The position numbers were made by a program, and so were the translations under genes. From Pseudomonadota bacterium (GTDB lineage Bacteria > Pseudomonadota > Alphaproteobacteria > Rhizobiales > Pleomorphomonadaceae), in assembly GCA_023436885.1 (NCBI GenBank), contig JAEZHI010000047.1, forward strand, positions 1-64,000: a DNA stretch of 64,000 nt, given 5' to 3'. Under the pieces are notes generated by a model. That model saw nothing but the letters and a program-made list of their open reading frames with translations. It made no database searches and was not told the origin of the DNA. Positions 7,951 through 17,015 of this stretch are shown piece by piece (positions within the stretch are counted from its first letter, which is position 1; each line of letters begins with the position of its first letter).

Positions 7951-9027
7951 GTGTCCGCTTCCGATATTCATGACATTGAATTTCGGTCGGTGACGAAGCG
8001 TTATGGCGACGTCACGGCCGTCACCGACATCAATCTGGCCGTCCCCAAGGGTGCCTTCGTTGCGCTGCTTGGCCCGTCGGGCTGCGGCAAGACCACCTGC
8101 CTGCGCATGATCGGTGGCTTCGAGCAGCCGAGCGAGGGCGACGTCTTCATCGGGGATACCAGGGTGAACGACCTGCCGGCCTACCGGCGGCCGGTCAACA
8201 TGGTGTTCCAGCACTACGCGCTGTTCCCGCATCTCGATGTCGAGAACAACGTCGCCTATGGCCTCAGGCAGCAACGGCCGCGCATCGCCTCGAACGAGAT
8301 TGCCAGGCGCGTCGGCGCCGCACTGGAAATGGTGCGTCTTTCCGGCTTCGGCCGACGGCGGATCCATGAACTGTCCGGCGGCCAGCAGCAGCGCGTGGCG
8401 CTGGCCCGCGCCATCGTCAACAAGCCCAAGGTGCTGCTGCTCGACGAGCCGCTTGCCGCGCTCGACCGCAAGCTCAGAACCGACATGCAGATGGAGCTGC
8501 AGAGCCTGCAGCGCGATCTCGGCATCACCTTCCTGCTGGTCACCCACGATCAGGAAGAGGCGCTCTCGATGAGCGATCTCGTCTGCGTCATGAGCGCCGG
8601 GCGCATCCGCCAGTTCGCCCGCCCGCAGGAGGTCTATGACCGGCCGGCCGACCTGTTCGTCGCCGATTTCGTCGGCAAGACCAACAAGATGACCGTCACC
8701 GCCGAGCCCGGCCTTCTGCGCCTCGGCAACGGCGCGACCCTTCCCTTCGCAGGGCCTGAGCGCGGAGAGGCCGTGCTGGCGCTGCGGCCGGAAGCCATGC
8801 GCATCGCCCGCCCGGGCGCCGGCGCCTCCAACGGGCCGCTTGTCGGCCAGGTCACCCATCGCATCTTCCTCGGCTCGCTCGCCGAATATTCGGTTGCCGT
8901 TCCCGGCGTCGGCGAATTCCTGATCTCCGCCGAACGCCACGGCCTCGACGCCAACGACCTGATCGAACCGGGAGAATCCGTTTCGATCGACTACATCCGC
9001 GAGGCCATCCGTCTTTACCCAGCCTGA
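7951..9027 (+). CDS. Pot-type ABC transporter, ATP-binding protein
   Basis: A 358-residue ATPase that powers the importer encoded by the next three genes. Walker A GPSGCGKTT is near residues 39-47, the signature LSGGQQQRVALARA near 139, Walker B LLLDEPLAALD near 160, and the switch His lies in VTHDQEEA. A C-terminal TOBE-like domain of about 110 residues is typical of spermidine/putrescine, iron(III) and related importers. The start is a GTG at 7951 with AGGGA ahead. It is the first gene of a five-gene operon, 42 bases before the binding-protein gene. The cargo (polyamine or other small cation/organic solute) is not decided. Confidence 0.93.
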   Translation: MSASDIHDIEFRSVTKRYGDVTAVTDINLAVPKGAFVALLGPSGCGKTTCLRMIGGFEQPSEGDVFIGDTRVNDLPAYRRPVNMVFQHYALFPHLDVENNVAYGLRQQRPRIASNEIARRVGAALEMVRLSGFGRRRIHELSGGQQQRVALARAIVNKPKVLLLDEPLAALDRKLRTDMQMELQSLQRDLGITFLLVTHDQEEALSMSDLVCVMSAGRIRQFARPQEVYDRPADLFVADFVGKTNKMTVTAEPGLLRLGNGATLPFAGPERGEAVLALRPEAMRIARPGAGASNGPLVGQVTHRIFLGSLAEYSVAVPGVGEFLISAERHGLDANDLIEPGESVSIDYIREAIRLYPA

Positions 9028-9069
9028 GACGTCTAGCGACACGAACAAACCATAAGGGGAACCGGTGTC

Positions 9070-10233
9070 ATGTCGAAAAGCTACAAAGACAATCTGCCCA
9101 TCAGCGCTAGCGCATTGACCGACGAGTTCATGCGCCTCAAGCGCGGCTCCATCACTCGGCGGCATTTCCTGGGCGTGACCGGCCTCGGCCTTGCCGCCTC
9201 GGTCATGAGCCGCGGCCTGCCGGGCGCCTTCAACGCCGAAGCCTTCGCCGGCGATCTCGGCACCCAGATGTCGCTCGCCACCTGGCCGAACTACCACGAC
9301 CCCGCCACCTTCGAGAACTTCACCAAGGCGACCGGCGTCGCCGTCGAGGTCAACGTTTTCGGCTCCAACGAGGAAATGCTGGCCAAGCTGCAGGCGGGCG
9401 GCACCGGCTGGGACCTGTTCGTCCCGACCAACTACACCATCTCGACCTATGCCAAGCTGAAGCTGATCGACCCGCTCGACATGAGCAAGCTCCCGGCCTT
9501 CTCCGATGCCTCGGAGTCGCAGCGCTTCACCCATGAAGGCAAGGTCGACGGCGTCACCTACGCGCTGCCCAAGAACTGGGGCACCACCGGCATGTCGATC
9601 AACACCTCCAAGGTGAAGACGCCGATTTCCAGCTGGAAGCAGTATTTCGAAGTGGCGATGACCGAGGCTGACGGCCGCGCCATGGTGCACGACTACCAGC
9701 TCACCACCATCGGCAGCGCGCTGGTATCGCTCGGCTATTCCTTCAACTCGATCAAGAGCGACGAGCTGGCCAAGGCCGAGGAGCTGCTGATCAAGCTCAA
9801 GCCGCACCTCTACGGCATCAACTCCGACTACCAGCCGGCCATGCGCTCCACCGACGCCTGGATGACCATGTGCTGGACCAACGACGGCGCCCAGCTCGCC
9901 CGCGACATGCCGGAGATCATCTACGTGCTCGGCAAGGACGGTGGCGAGATCTGGACCGATTTCTACGCCATTCCGAAGAGCGCGGCCAACAAGCCGGCCG
10001 GCTACGCGCTGCTCAACTACCTGATGACGCCGGAAAACGCCGTCAAGGAACACATCGCCAATGGTGCGCCGACGACCGACAGCCGCGTTCTCGCGATGCT
10101 GCCGGCCGAGGTCACCGGCAACAAGATCGTCTACCCGGACCAGGCCGCGCTGACTCCGCTGGAATTCGGCGCCGCCGTGACGCTGACCGATCCCAACCGC
10201 GCCGAACTGATGGCGCGCTTCAAGGCAGCGTGA
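9070..10233 (+). CDS. Pot-type ABC transporter, periplasmic binding protein (Tat substrate)
   Basis: A 387-residue extracellular solute-binding protein of the PotD/PotF family. A twin-arginine motif, SITRRHFLGVTG, at about residues 28-39 with a following hydrophobic stretch predicts Tat export, unusual but known for this family. The mature part starts near MSLATWPNY and shows the LQAGGTGWDLFVPTNY element seen in spermidine-binding proteins. AGGGGAACC precedes the ATG. It delivers the substrate to the two permeases that follow directly. Specificity cannot be read from sequence. Confidence 0.9.
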   Translation: MSKSYKDNLPISASALTDEFMRLKRGSITRRHFLGVTGLGLAASVMSRGLPGAFNAEAFAGDLGTQMSLATWPNYHDPATFENFTKATGVAVEVNVFGSNEEMLAKLQAGGTGWDLFVPTNYTISTYAKLKLIDPLDMSKLPAFSDASESQRFTHEGKVDGVTYALPKNWGTTGMSINTSKVKTPISSWKQYFEVAMTEADGRAMVHDYQLTTIGSALVSLGYSFNSIKSDELAKAEELLIKLKPHLYGINSDYQPAMRSTDAWMTMCWTNDGAQLARDMPEIIYVLGKDGGEIWTDFYAIPKSAANKPAGYALLNYLMTPENAVKEHIANGAPTTDSRVLAMLPAEVTGNKIVYPDQAALTPLEFGAAVTLTDPNRAELMARFKAA

Positions 10234-10241
10234 GGCCCACG

Positions 10242-11108
10242 ATGGCGATGACGAACGCAACCCGGAAACGCCTGGTGACGGCGCTGCTGGTCGGGCCGTC
10301 CGCGGCCTGGCTCTCCCTTTTCCTGGTCTTGCCCTTCATCGCCATCCTGGTGTTCTCGGTGGGCGAACGCGCCCCGGAGGGCGGCTATCAAGCCGCCTTC
10401 ACCTTCGCGCAGTTCATGAACCTGCCGGCGCGCGCCACGGCCTTCTGGAACACCATGATCCTGGCGCCCGTCGGGGCGTTCTTCTGCCTGCTGGTCGCCT
10501 ATCCCACGGCCTATTACCTGGCGATCAAGGCGCCGGCGCGCTATCGCATGCTGCTCGTGTCGCTGGTGGTGGTGCCGTTCTGGACCAGCCTTCTGGTGCG
10601 CACCTATGCCTGGATCTTCATCCTCGGCGCGCGTGGCCTGCCCAACCTTCTCGCCCTGATCGGGCTGCCGGATGTCCGCCTCCTCAATACACCCGGCGCG
10701 GTGCTGCTCGGCATCGTCTACGGCTACCTGCCGCTGATGATCATGCCGATCTACGTCAGCCTCGAGAAGCTCGACCGCCGGCTCCTCGAAGCCTCGGCCG
10801 ACCTCGGCGCGTCGCCGGTGCGCAGCTTCTTCAACGTCACGCTGCCGCTGTCGCTGCCCGGTGTCGCCACCGGCGTGGCGCTGGTCACCATCCTGCTGCT
10901 TGGCGAATACCTGATCCCGCAGCTGCTCGGCGGCGGCAAGGTGTTCTTCATCGGCAATGCGCTGGTCGACCTGTTCCTGCAATCGCGCAACTGGCCCTAT
11001 GGCTCGGCCATCGCGGTCACGCTGGTTTCCGTCGTCGTCCTGATCATCACGCTGGCCATGCGCCTTGCCTGGCGCTTCGCCGGTACCCGACAGGTGGATC
11101 TCGTCTGA
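10242..11108 (+). CDS. Pot-type ABC transporter, permease 1 (PotB-like)
   Basis: A 288-residue inner-membrane permease with about six transmembrane helices. The EAA loop (LEASADLGASPVRSFFNVTLPLSLPG, about residues 182-207) contacts the ATPase. The frame is open further upstream, but the ATG at 10242, 8 bases after the binding-protein stop, gives the normal family length and start (a short basic N-terminus, then the first helix GPSAAWLSLFLVLPF). Its stop overlaps the start of the second permease by one base. Confidence 0.93.
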   Translation: MAMTNATRKRLVTALLVGPSAAWLSLFLVLPFIAILVFSVGERAPEGGYQAAFTFAQFMNLPARATAFWNTMILAPVGAFFCLLVAYPTAYYLAIKAPARYRMLLVSLVVVPFWTSLLVRTYAWIFILGARGLPNLLALIGLPDVRLLNTPGAVLLGIVYGYLPLMIMPIYVSLEKLDRRLLEASADLGASPVRSFFNVTLPLSLPGVATGVALVTILLLGEYLIPQLLGGGKVFFIGNALVDLFLQSRNWPYGSAIAVTLVSVVVLIITLAMRLAWRFAGTRQVDLV

Positions 11109-11929
11109 TGCGCGCCTTCATCACCGCCGTCTATCTGTTCCTCTACGCGCCGATCGCCCTGGTGGTGCTGCTGTCGTTCAACGCCGGCCGCAACGCCTCC
11201 GACTTCACCGGCTTCTCGGCGGAGTGGTACGGCAAAGCGCTGTCCAACACCTTCCTGATGCAGGCGCTTCAAAACAGCCTGATGGTCGCCTTCATCTCGG
11301 CCGGCCTTGCCGCCATCTACGGCACCATGGCGGCCATCGGGCTCGAACGGCTCGGCAAGCGCAGTCGCATGCTGTTCGACGGCCTCCTGGCCGCTGCCAT
11401 CGTCGTGCCGGGCGTCGTCATCGGCATCGCCACGCTGGTAGCGCTGGTGCAGCTCTTCGCACTCCTTAATCCGATCGTCGCCGCCCTCTGGCCGTCCGAC
11501 AACCCGCCGCAATTCGGCTTCGGCTATGGCTCGATCATCGCCGCGCACGGGCTGTTTTCCATGGCGCTGGTCACCATGATCGTGCGCGCCCGCATCGCCA
11601 CGCTCGGCCGCGACATCGTAGAGGCCTCGGCCGATCTCTACGCCACGCCCTTCAACACCTTCCGCCAGGTCGTGCTGCCGCAGATCCTGCCGGCGATTTT
11701 CTCGGGCTTCCTCCTGGCCTTCACCTTCTCCTTCGACGACTTCATCATCGCCTTCTTCGTCTGCGGCTCGAAGACCACGCTGCCGATCTACATCTTCGCC
11801 TCGATCCGCCGCGGGGTGACGCCGGAGATCAACGCCATCGCCACGCTGGTGCTGACGGCCTCGCTCATCCTGATCCTGCTCTCCCGCTTCCTGATGCGCG
11901 ACCGACCGCGCCCCGTCCCTTCGGAGTAA
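11108..11929 (+). CDS. Pot-type ABC transporter, permease 2 (PotC-like)
   Basis: A 273-residue inner-membrane permease with about six helices and the EAA loop VEASADLYATPFNTFRQVVLPQ. The C-terminal SFDDFIIAFFVCG element is typical of PotC-like subunits. The ATG overlaps the preceding stop (TGATG), indicating translational coupling. With the preceding three genes it completes a binding-protein-dependent importer, 8 bases before an SDR gene that is probably part of the same pathway. Confidence 0.93.
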   Translation: MRAFITAVYLFLYAPIALVVLLSFNAGRNASDFTGFSAEWYGKALSNTFLMQALQNSLMVAFISAGLAAIYGTMAAIGLERLGKRSRMLFDGLLAAAIVVPGVVIGIATLVALVQLFALLNPIVAALWPSDNPPQFGFGYGSIIAAHGLFSMALVTMIVRARIATLGRDIVEASADLYATPFNTFRQVVLPQILPAIFSGFLLAFTFSFDDFIIAFFVCGSKTTLPIYIFASIRRGVTPEINAIATLVLTASLILILLSRFLMRDRPRPVPSE

Positions 11930-11936
11930 GACCCGC

Positions 11937-12698
11937 ATGATCCTCAAAAACCGCGTCGCCATCGTCACCGGGGCGGGGTCGGGCATCGGCCGCGCCGGCG
12001 CTGCCATCATGGCCCGCGAGGGCGCCATCGTCGCCGTATTCGACCGCGATGCCGCCGGCGCCTCGGCCACCGTCGAGATGATCGAGACGGCCGGCGGCCG
12101 AGCCGAGGCCCATGTCGTCGACGTCACCGACGACGCGGCGCTCGGCCGGGCTATCACCATGGTTGCCGAACGCCACGGCCGGCTGGACATCCTGCACAAT
12201 CACGCCGGCGCCCAGGTGGCCGGCACGGCGGAGAGCGTCGAGGTCGCCGGCTTCGATCGCTCTTGGTCGCTCAACGTCCGGGCCGTGTTCATGGGCATCC
12301 GCCATGCGCTGCCGATCATGCGCGCGCAGGGCAGGGGCGTGATCCTCAACACCTCCTCAAGCTCGGGCGTGCTCTATGACCGCGAAATGGTGGCCTACAC
12401 CACCAGCAAGCACGCGGTGACCGCCATGACGCGCCAGATGGCCGGCGACTATGCCAAATACGGCATCCGGATCAATGCGATCTGCCCCGGCTGGGTGGAT
12501 ACGCCGTTCAACGAACCGTTCATCGCCCAGATGGGCGGCCGCACGGCCATCGAGAGCTACGTGGCCAACCAGGTGCCGCTCGGCCGCTGGGCCTCGGTGG
12601 ATGAGATCGCCGAACCGATCCTGTTCCTGGTCTCCGACCGATCGTCCTACATGACCGGCCAGATCCTGGTGGTCGACGGCGGCGAAACGGTCGTGTGA
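11937..12698 (+). CDS. Short-chain dehydrogenase/reductase
   Basis: A 253-residue classical SDR. The NAD(P)-binding motif TGAGSGIG is at residues 11-18, NHAG replaces the usual NNAG near 88, and the catalytic Ser and YTTSK (Tyr-x3-Lys) are in place near 137-155. Asp at the end of the second strand (VFDRD) suggests NAD preference. Eight bases after the permease gene, it is the last gene of the importer operon and probably oxidises the imported compound or a product. The terminal LVVDGGETVV is a normal SDR end. Substrate unknown. Confidence 0.88.
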   Translation: MILKNRVAIVTGAGSGIGRAGAAIMAREGAIVAVFDRDAAGASATVEMIETAGGRAEAHVVDVTDDAALGRAITMVAERHGRLDILHNHAGAQVAGTAESVEVAGFDRSWSLNVRAVFMGIRHALPIMRAQGRGVILNTSSSSGVLYDREMVAYTTSKHAVTAMTRQMAGDYAKYGIRINAICPGWVDTPFNEPFIAQMGGRTAIESYVANQVPLGRWASVDEIAEPILFLVSDRSSYMTGQILVVDGGETVV

Positions 12699-12847
12699 TC
12701 CCGGAGCTGAGCGCGATCCCGGGGGGGCGCCGTTAATTTGGAAGCGGAACCGAGAGAATAGTCGTATCGTCCAAGCCTGACGGCCAATTCACGGATATCA
12801 TGAGGCCAGCGATATTTCGGCGCCAACAGCCTCCTGCGGAGCTCCAG

Positions 12848-13957
12848 ATGACCAAGACCAAGTTGTTCTCACCGCTGAAGGTCGGGGATCTCGAGCTGAG
12901 AAACCGGATCGTCATCGCGCCGATGTGCCAATATAGCGCCGACGACGGCAAAATGACCGACTGGCACCTTACGCATTTGGGCATGCTCGCCAACTCGGGC
13001 GCCGCCCTGCTCACGCTCGAGGCCACCGCCGTCTCGCCGGAAGGCCGGATTTCCTATGCCGACGTTGGGCTTTATTCCGATGCGACCGAGGCGGCCATGG
13101 CGAGGGTGTTGGAGGGCGTGCGTCGCTACTCGGATATGCCGATCGCCATCCAGCTCGGTCATGCGGGCAGAAAGGCTTCCAGCCAGGTCCCGTGGAAAGG
13201 CGGCGGTCAGATCGCGCCAACCGAACCGTTAGGATGGCCGACGGTCGGCGCCAGCGAACTTCCTTTCCGCCCCCACTACGCACCGCCGCGTCTTCTGGAT
13301 CGGGCCGACCTGGCCGCGCTTCGCGATTGCTTTGCGAGCGCTGCCAAGCGGGCGGCCCGCCTCGACCTCTCCGCGATACAGATCCATGCTGCCCACGGTT
13401 ATCTGCTGCATCAATTCCTGTCGTCGCTCTCCAACACCCGAACCGACGAATACGGCGGCTCGCTTCAGAATAGGATGCGGTTCCCGCTCGAAGTGTTCGA
13501 CGTCATACGCGAGGCATTCCCCAGCGAGCGGCCGGTGACGGTCCGCGTCTCGGCAACCGATTGGGCCGAAGGCGGCTGGGATCTGGACTCCACGCTGTCT
13601 TTCGCATCCGAACTGGAAGCACGTGGCTGCGCCGCGATCCACGTTTCAAGCGGCGGGCTTGCCGATCACCAGCAGATCGCCATCGGGCCCAATTATCAGG
13701 TTCCGTTCGCGCGGGCCGTCAAGGCAACCGTGAAAATCCCAGTCGTCGCAGTCGGCCTCATCACCGAGTTCGAACAAGCCGAGGCGATCATTGGAACAGG
13801 GGACGCGGATTGCATCGCCATCGCCCGCGCCATTCTCTACGATCCCCGTTGGCCCTGGCATGCCGCGGCGCACTTTGGCGAAACGGTCGATGCTGCCGAC
13901 CAGTATCTCAGGTGCCAGCCGCGCCAGTACAAGAACCTGTTCGCGACGCGCTCCTGA
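12848..13957 (+). CDS. NADH:flavin oxidoreductase, Old Yellow Enzyme (YqjM-like)
   Basis: A 369-residue FMN-dependent ene-reductase. APMCQYSA near residue 22 has the Cys of the thermophilic-like YqjM class, and HAAHGYLLHQFLS and the NTRTDEYGGS motif are hallmark OYE elements. These enzymes reduce activated C=C bonds with NAD(P)H. The ATG at 12848 is chosen because GGAG precedes it and the core motif begins there. It is separated by 150 bases from the SDR, so it may have its own promoter, and converges on the isochorismatase-like gene. Physiological substrate unknown. Confidence 0.92.
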   Translation: MTKTKLFSPLKVGDLELRNRIVIAPMCQYSADDGKMTDWHLTHLGMLANSGAALLTLEATAVSPEGRISYADVGLYSDATEAAMARVLEGVRRYSDMPIAIQLGHAGRKASSQVPWKGGGQIAPTEPLGWPTVGASELPFRPHYAPPRLLDRADLAALRDCFASAAKRAARLDLSAIQIHAAHGYLLHQFLSSLSNTRTDEYGGSLQNRMRFPLEVFDVIREAFPSERPVTVRVSATDWAEGGWDLDSTLSFASELEARGCAAIHVSSGGLADHQQIAIGPNYQVPFARAVKATVKIPVVAVGLITEFEQAEAIIGTGDADCIAIARAILYDPRWPWHAAAHFGETVDAADQYLRCQPRQYKNLFATRS

Positions 13958-13961
13958 CCAA

Positions 13962-13978
13962 CACGCTTTCCAAGCGTG
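13962..13978. terminator. Hairpin between convergent OYE and isochorismatase genes
   Basis: CACGCTT/AAGCGTG forms a 7-bp stem with a 3-base loop, 4 bases after the OYE stop and 30 bases before the end of the opposing gene. There is no T-run, so it may terminate by another route or merely protect RNA ends. Confidence 0.45.
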
Positions 13979-14007
13979 GAACAGGAAACACAGTCGCTCG
14001 ACCCAGG

Positions 14008-14634
14008 CTACACCGGGTGGATCATGTCTCGGGCGTAGGCGAGGCCGATGCCATAGCCGCCAGCGTGACCTTCCACGATGGCGCGAGCTCCATCGTAGGT
14101 CTCCTTCCGCGTCCAGTCGCGCTGAAGCTCAAGCAGCACCTGCAGCCAGGACGTCATGGTCGCGCCGGCCGCCTCCATGCGGCGGAGAGCCAGGGCATGA
14201 CTATCGGGCGTGAGGCCGCCGCAGGTGTCGGCGACCACAAATACCTCGTAGCCCTCCGACAACGCCGACAGAACCGGAAACGACACGCAGGCCTCGGTCA
14301 GAAGGCCGGAGACCAGCAGCTTTCGCCGCCCCGTCTTCTCGATGGCGTCACGCACCGCCTGATCTTCCCAGGAATTCATGTTCCGCCGTTCAAACGAGGG
14401 GTCCTCGCCAAGAGCGCTTCGGATCGATGGCATCAACGGACCGCTGTAGACCTTGGAAGCGGACGTCGAGACAATCACCGGGATCTGAAACGTCTTGGCG
14501 GTTTTCGCCAGGGCGATCGTGTTGTTCATGAGGAGCTGCCGATCGATCGATCCGACACCGAACGCCAGACCGGCTTGCTGATCGACCATCAACAGCATGG
14601 CATCCGACGGATCGAGTAGGGGCAGATTGGTCAT
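14008..14634 (-). CDS. Isochorismatase-like cysteine hydrolase (YcaC type)
   Basis: A 208-residue Rossmann-like cysteine hydrolase. The catalytic Asp is in LLMVDQQAG near residue 17, and the nucleophilic Cys is in LLTEACVSF near 116. Such enzymes hydrolyse amides or N-carbamoyl groups, or remain uncharacterised (YcaC). RRNMNSWED around residue 85 replaces the KxxxSAF segment seen in nicotinamidases, so nicotinamidase activity is doubtful. It is a single gene, divergent from the DUF2188 protein. Substrate unknown. Confidence 0.85.
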   Translation of the reverse strand: MTNLPLLDPSDAMLLMVDQQAGLAFGVGSIDRQLLMNNTIALAKTAKTFQIPVIVSTSASKVYSGPLMPSIRSALGEDPSFERRNMNSWEDQAVRDAIEKTGRRKLLVSGLLTEACVSFPVLSALSEGYEVFVVADTCGGLTPDSHALALRRMEAAGATMTSWLQVLLELQRDWTRKETYDGARAIVEGHAGGYGIGLAYARDMIHPV

Positions 14635-14872
14635 GTTGTCGCTCCTGGTGGCCTGCGGCGTGAACCCGCAGACCTACAGCCAACGCGATGCGCTGGCTTG
14701 AACGGGAGCTCTGTATTTGGTGAAATCCTGCGCGATTTTATCGAGGAGGCGCGCCCCGCCACTCAAGACGGCCAGTCGAGGAACCGAGCCGCCGAGCGGA
14801 CGTTGATCCCCGGAGACTGCGGGATTTGACCGCTCATGCGCGGCGATCGGCAGTGAGAGTGAGGGAAATGGC

Positions 14873-15127
14873 ATGACGACGGCTTCACATCATCTGACCT
14901 ATCACGTTGCCCCCCATGACGACGGGTGGGCTTACCGACTGGAAGACGTCTGGTCCGAGCCTTTCCCAACCTTCGAGGAGGCCCAAGCCGCTGCTCAGGA
15001 GGCCGCCGAGCGCCAGCACCAGGGCGGCCGGTCGGCCGAGATCGTCTACCAGACAGCCGATGGGTCTTGGCGCCGGGAATCCGTCAAACCGTCCGACCAG
15101 CCGGATGTCTCGGTCACTGACGATTAA
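14873..15127 (+). CDS. DUF2188-family small protein
   Basis: An 84-residue protein with the short beta-rich DUF2188 pattern: HVAPHDDGWAYRLED, then EEAQAAAQEAAERQ and a closing strand. Family members have no established function; some are linked to stress genes. GAGGGAAATGGC precedes the ATG. It stands alone between the isochorismatase-like gene and the convergent creatininase-family gene. Confidence 0.75.
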   Translation: MTTASHHLTYHVAPHDDGWAYRLEDVWSEPFPTFEEAQAAAQEAAERQHQGGRSAEIVYQTADGSWRRESVKPSDQPDVSVTDD

Positions 15128-15165
15128 GGCGAAGCGGGACGACTCGAGCTCGACTTCGCCCGCGG

Positions 15166-15972
15166 TCAGGCGCCTGTGTAGCGGGTCACGAAATCGTCGG
15201 CCTTGCCGAGATCGCTGACCAGTTCGACGAGACGTGTCGCCACATGGTCCAGCAGGACGCGGCCGTTTTCCGCCGTCGCGGCAGAGGCGTTGCCGGTCAC
15301 GCCCGAGCGTTGGAGATCCTGCGCCTTCCAGCCGAAGCCGCCGAGACGGCCATTGCCCGGATTGGCCGAGAACTGGCGCGCCACAGCTTCGATGTCTCGC
15401 GTGCTCGGCTGGAAGTCGGCGATCTCCGCCTGACGAACCAGATCCGGGCGGAGGTGCAGCATCAGGCTGGTCTCGATGGCGCCGCCGTGCATGCCGTAGG
15501 CGATCTCGTCGGCCGTGAACATGCCGTCGGGATAACCGGCGTCGAACCAGGCGGCATAGGCAACGAACAGGCCGAGGCGGACGCGCAGGTCAAGCGCGGC
15601 GTGGGCGAGAAAACCGCTCTGGCCGCCGTGGCTGTTGAAGATCAGGAAGCGCTTGACGCCGGCGCGGGCGGCACAGGCAATGATGTCCGTCCAGTTGTCG
15701 ATGAGCCGAGCCGGCGACAGCGCCAGGCTGCCGGCGAAGTCGAGATGCTCGGCGGAGGCGCCGACCGTCTGTTCGGGCAGCACGACGGCCGGCACGTTGT
15801 CGGGAAGAAGTTCGAGAAAGCGGGCGATCATACCGCGATTGATGAAGGCATCGGTCCCGACGGGGAGGTGCGGCCCGTGCTGCTCGACGGCGGCAACCGG
15901 CAGGATGGCGACGGTATCGGGCGGCAGCGCCGCCGCGTCGCGGGTTGTGAGGTCGGTCCAGTAGCGACGCAT
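15166..15972 (-). CDS. Creatininase-family amidohydrolase
   Basis: A 268-residue metal-dependent hydrolase. PVAAVEQHGPHLPVGTD near residues 25-41 supplies Glu, His and Asp metal ligands, FNSHGGQ near 111 adds another His, and HGGAIETS near 162 completes the pattern. The family includes creatininase, archaeal FAPy (formamidopyrimidine nucleotide) deformylase ArfB and the mycofactocin protein MftE, so a cyclic amide or formamide substrate is plausible. It is the last gene of the minus-strand operon, 2 bases after the ADP-ribosylglycohydrolase gene. In this nucleoside-type setting a ribosyl-pyrimidine derivative is an attractive but unproven substrate. Confidence 0.87.
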   Translation of the reverse strand: MRRYWTDLTTRDAAALPPDTVAILPVAAVEQHGPHLPVGTDAFINRGMIARFLELLPDNVPAVVLPEQTVGASAEHLDFAGSLALSPARLIDNWTDIIACAARAGVKRFLIFNSHGGQSGFLAHAALDLRVRLGLFVAYAAWFDAGYPDGMFTADEIAYGMHGGAIETSLMLHLRPDLVRQAEIADFQPSTRDIEAVARQFSANPGNGRLGGFGWKAQDLQRSGVTGNASAATAENGRVLLDHVATRLVELVSDLGKADDFVTRYTGA

Positions 15973-15974
15973 GA

Positions 15975-17015
15975 TCAGACGGTCTCCGGCGAGAGCGAGG
16001 CGACGAATTCGGCGGCGAAGGTCGCAAGGTCGAGGCGGTTCTGCCGCTCGATTTCAGCGACAATATCGGCCGGCCAGCTTTCCGCCGGTTCATAAGCTGC
16101 GGCGATGGCACCGGCGATCATGGCGATGGTATCACTGTCATTGCCGCCATTGACCGCCCCAAGGATCGCCTGCCAGGCGTTGCCACCTGCTGCGACGACC
16201 AGGCCGAAGGCATGCGGGACGGCTTCGGCCATGGCGACGCCGTTGCCGACCACTTCGGTCAGCTCGGCGGCGGCCGCATGGACATCGCCGGCATGATGCC
16301 GACCGATCTCGACCGCCATGGCGATGCGCCTGATCACACCGGCCCCACCGACGACGCGGCCCCACGCGGCAGCCTCAGCTTCGCCGGCACGCGCGCCGAT
16401 GACAGCCGCCTCCTCGATATCGCTGAATTCGGCACCGCCCAGGCCGGCGGCAATCGCCCCGGCGACCGCGCCAGCGCCCCCGAAGGCCACTTGGGTGTTG
16501 TGGGTCGGCGCCGACAGAACAGCGGCGAGCTTGGCCGCTTCTTCCGGACGGCCCGGCCTGGCGCAACCCGCAGCTGGGGCCCGCATCGCGCCGCCGTTCG
16601 ATGTGCCGAACATGCAGGAGTAGACCGCCGGGCTGGCGACAGCGGCCGGATCGGCGCCGGCTTTCAACTGCTCCACGGCAATGCGTGTGGTCGGTCCGGC
16701 GAAGCGGGCAAAGACGTCGGCATCCTCGGCCCAGTCGAGCATGCCGGCGACGGCATCGTCGACCGTCGGCTGCCCCCGGGTGGCGATAATTCGCCGCGCC
16801 ATCGCCAGCATCTGCGTGGCATCGTCGGTCAGCCGGCCGGGCGTCAGGCCGGCCGCGAAGGGCGCCTTGGGTGGCGGCGGCAACAGGCGATCCACACGGC
16901 CACCGAATACGGCGGTGATGTCGTTCGGATGCATGGCCTCGGTTGCGGCGCCCAGAGCGTCGCCCAGACAGGCGGCGGCGAATACGCGGCGGATCGCCTC
17001 GGCGGAAGCGTTCAC
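15975..17015 (-). CDS. ADP-ribosylglycohydrolase-family protein (DraG/YegU-like)
   Basis: A 346-residue all-helical protein. The family's dimetal-site elements are visible: DALGAATEAM near residue 18, LTDDATQM near 62, and GGNDSDTIAMIAGAIAAAY near 290, which provide Asp/Thr ligands. Members remove ADP-ribose from proteins or cleave other N-ribosyl bonds. Its start overlaps the PfkB kinase gene by 4 nt. The pairing with a PfkB kinase and a transporter matches E. coli yegTUV, whose role is unknown. Here I infer cleavage of an N-glycosidic bond in an imported ribosyl compound. Confidence 0.88.
   Translation of the reverse strand: MNASAEAIRRVFAAACLGDALGAATEAMHPNDITAVFGGRVDRLLPPPPKAPFAAGLTPGRLTDDATQMLAMARRIIATRGQPTVDDAVAGMLDWAEDADVFARFAGPTTRIAVEQLKAGADPAAVASPAVYSCMFGTSNGGAMRAPAAGCARPGRPEEAAKLAAVLSAPTHNTQVAFGGAGAVAGAIAAGLGGAEFSDIEEAAVIGARAGEAEAAAWGRVVGGAGVIRRIAMAVEIGRHHAGDVHAAAAELTEVVGNGVAMAEAVPHAFGLVVAAGGNAWQAILGAVNGGNDSDTIAMIAGAIAAAYEPAESWPADIVAEIERQNRLDLATFAAEFVASLSPETV

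Noticed and set aside
7945..10260. A 771-codon open frame on the minus strand across the first Pot-type transporter genes
   Set aside because: It mirrors the plus-strand ATPase and binding-protein genes, has low-complexity His/Gly/Arg-rich translation and no domain. It is a by-product of GC-rich codon bias.
7951..11929. Assigning pot gene symbols and polyamine specificity to either Pot-type importer
   Set aside because: Family membership is clear, but binding-protein specificity cannot be read by eye, and the linked enzymes are not polyamine enzymes.
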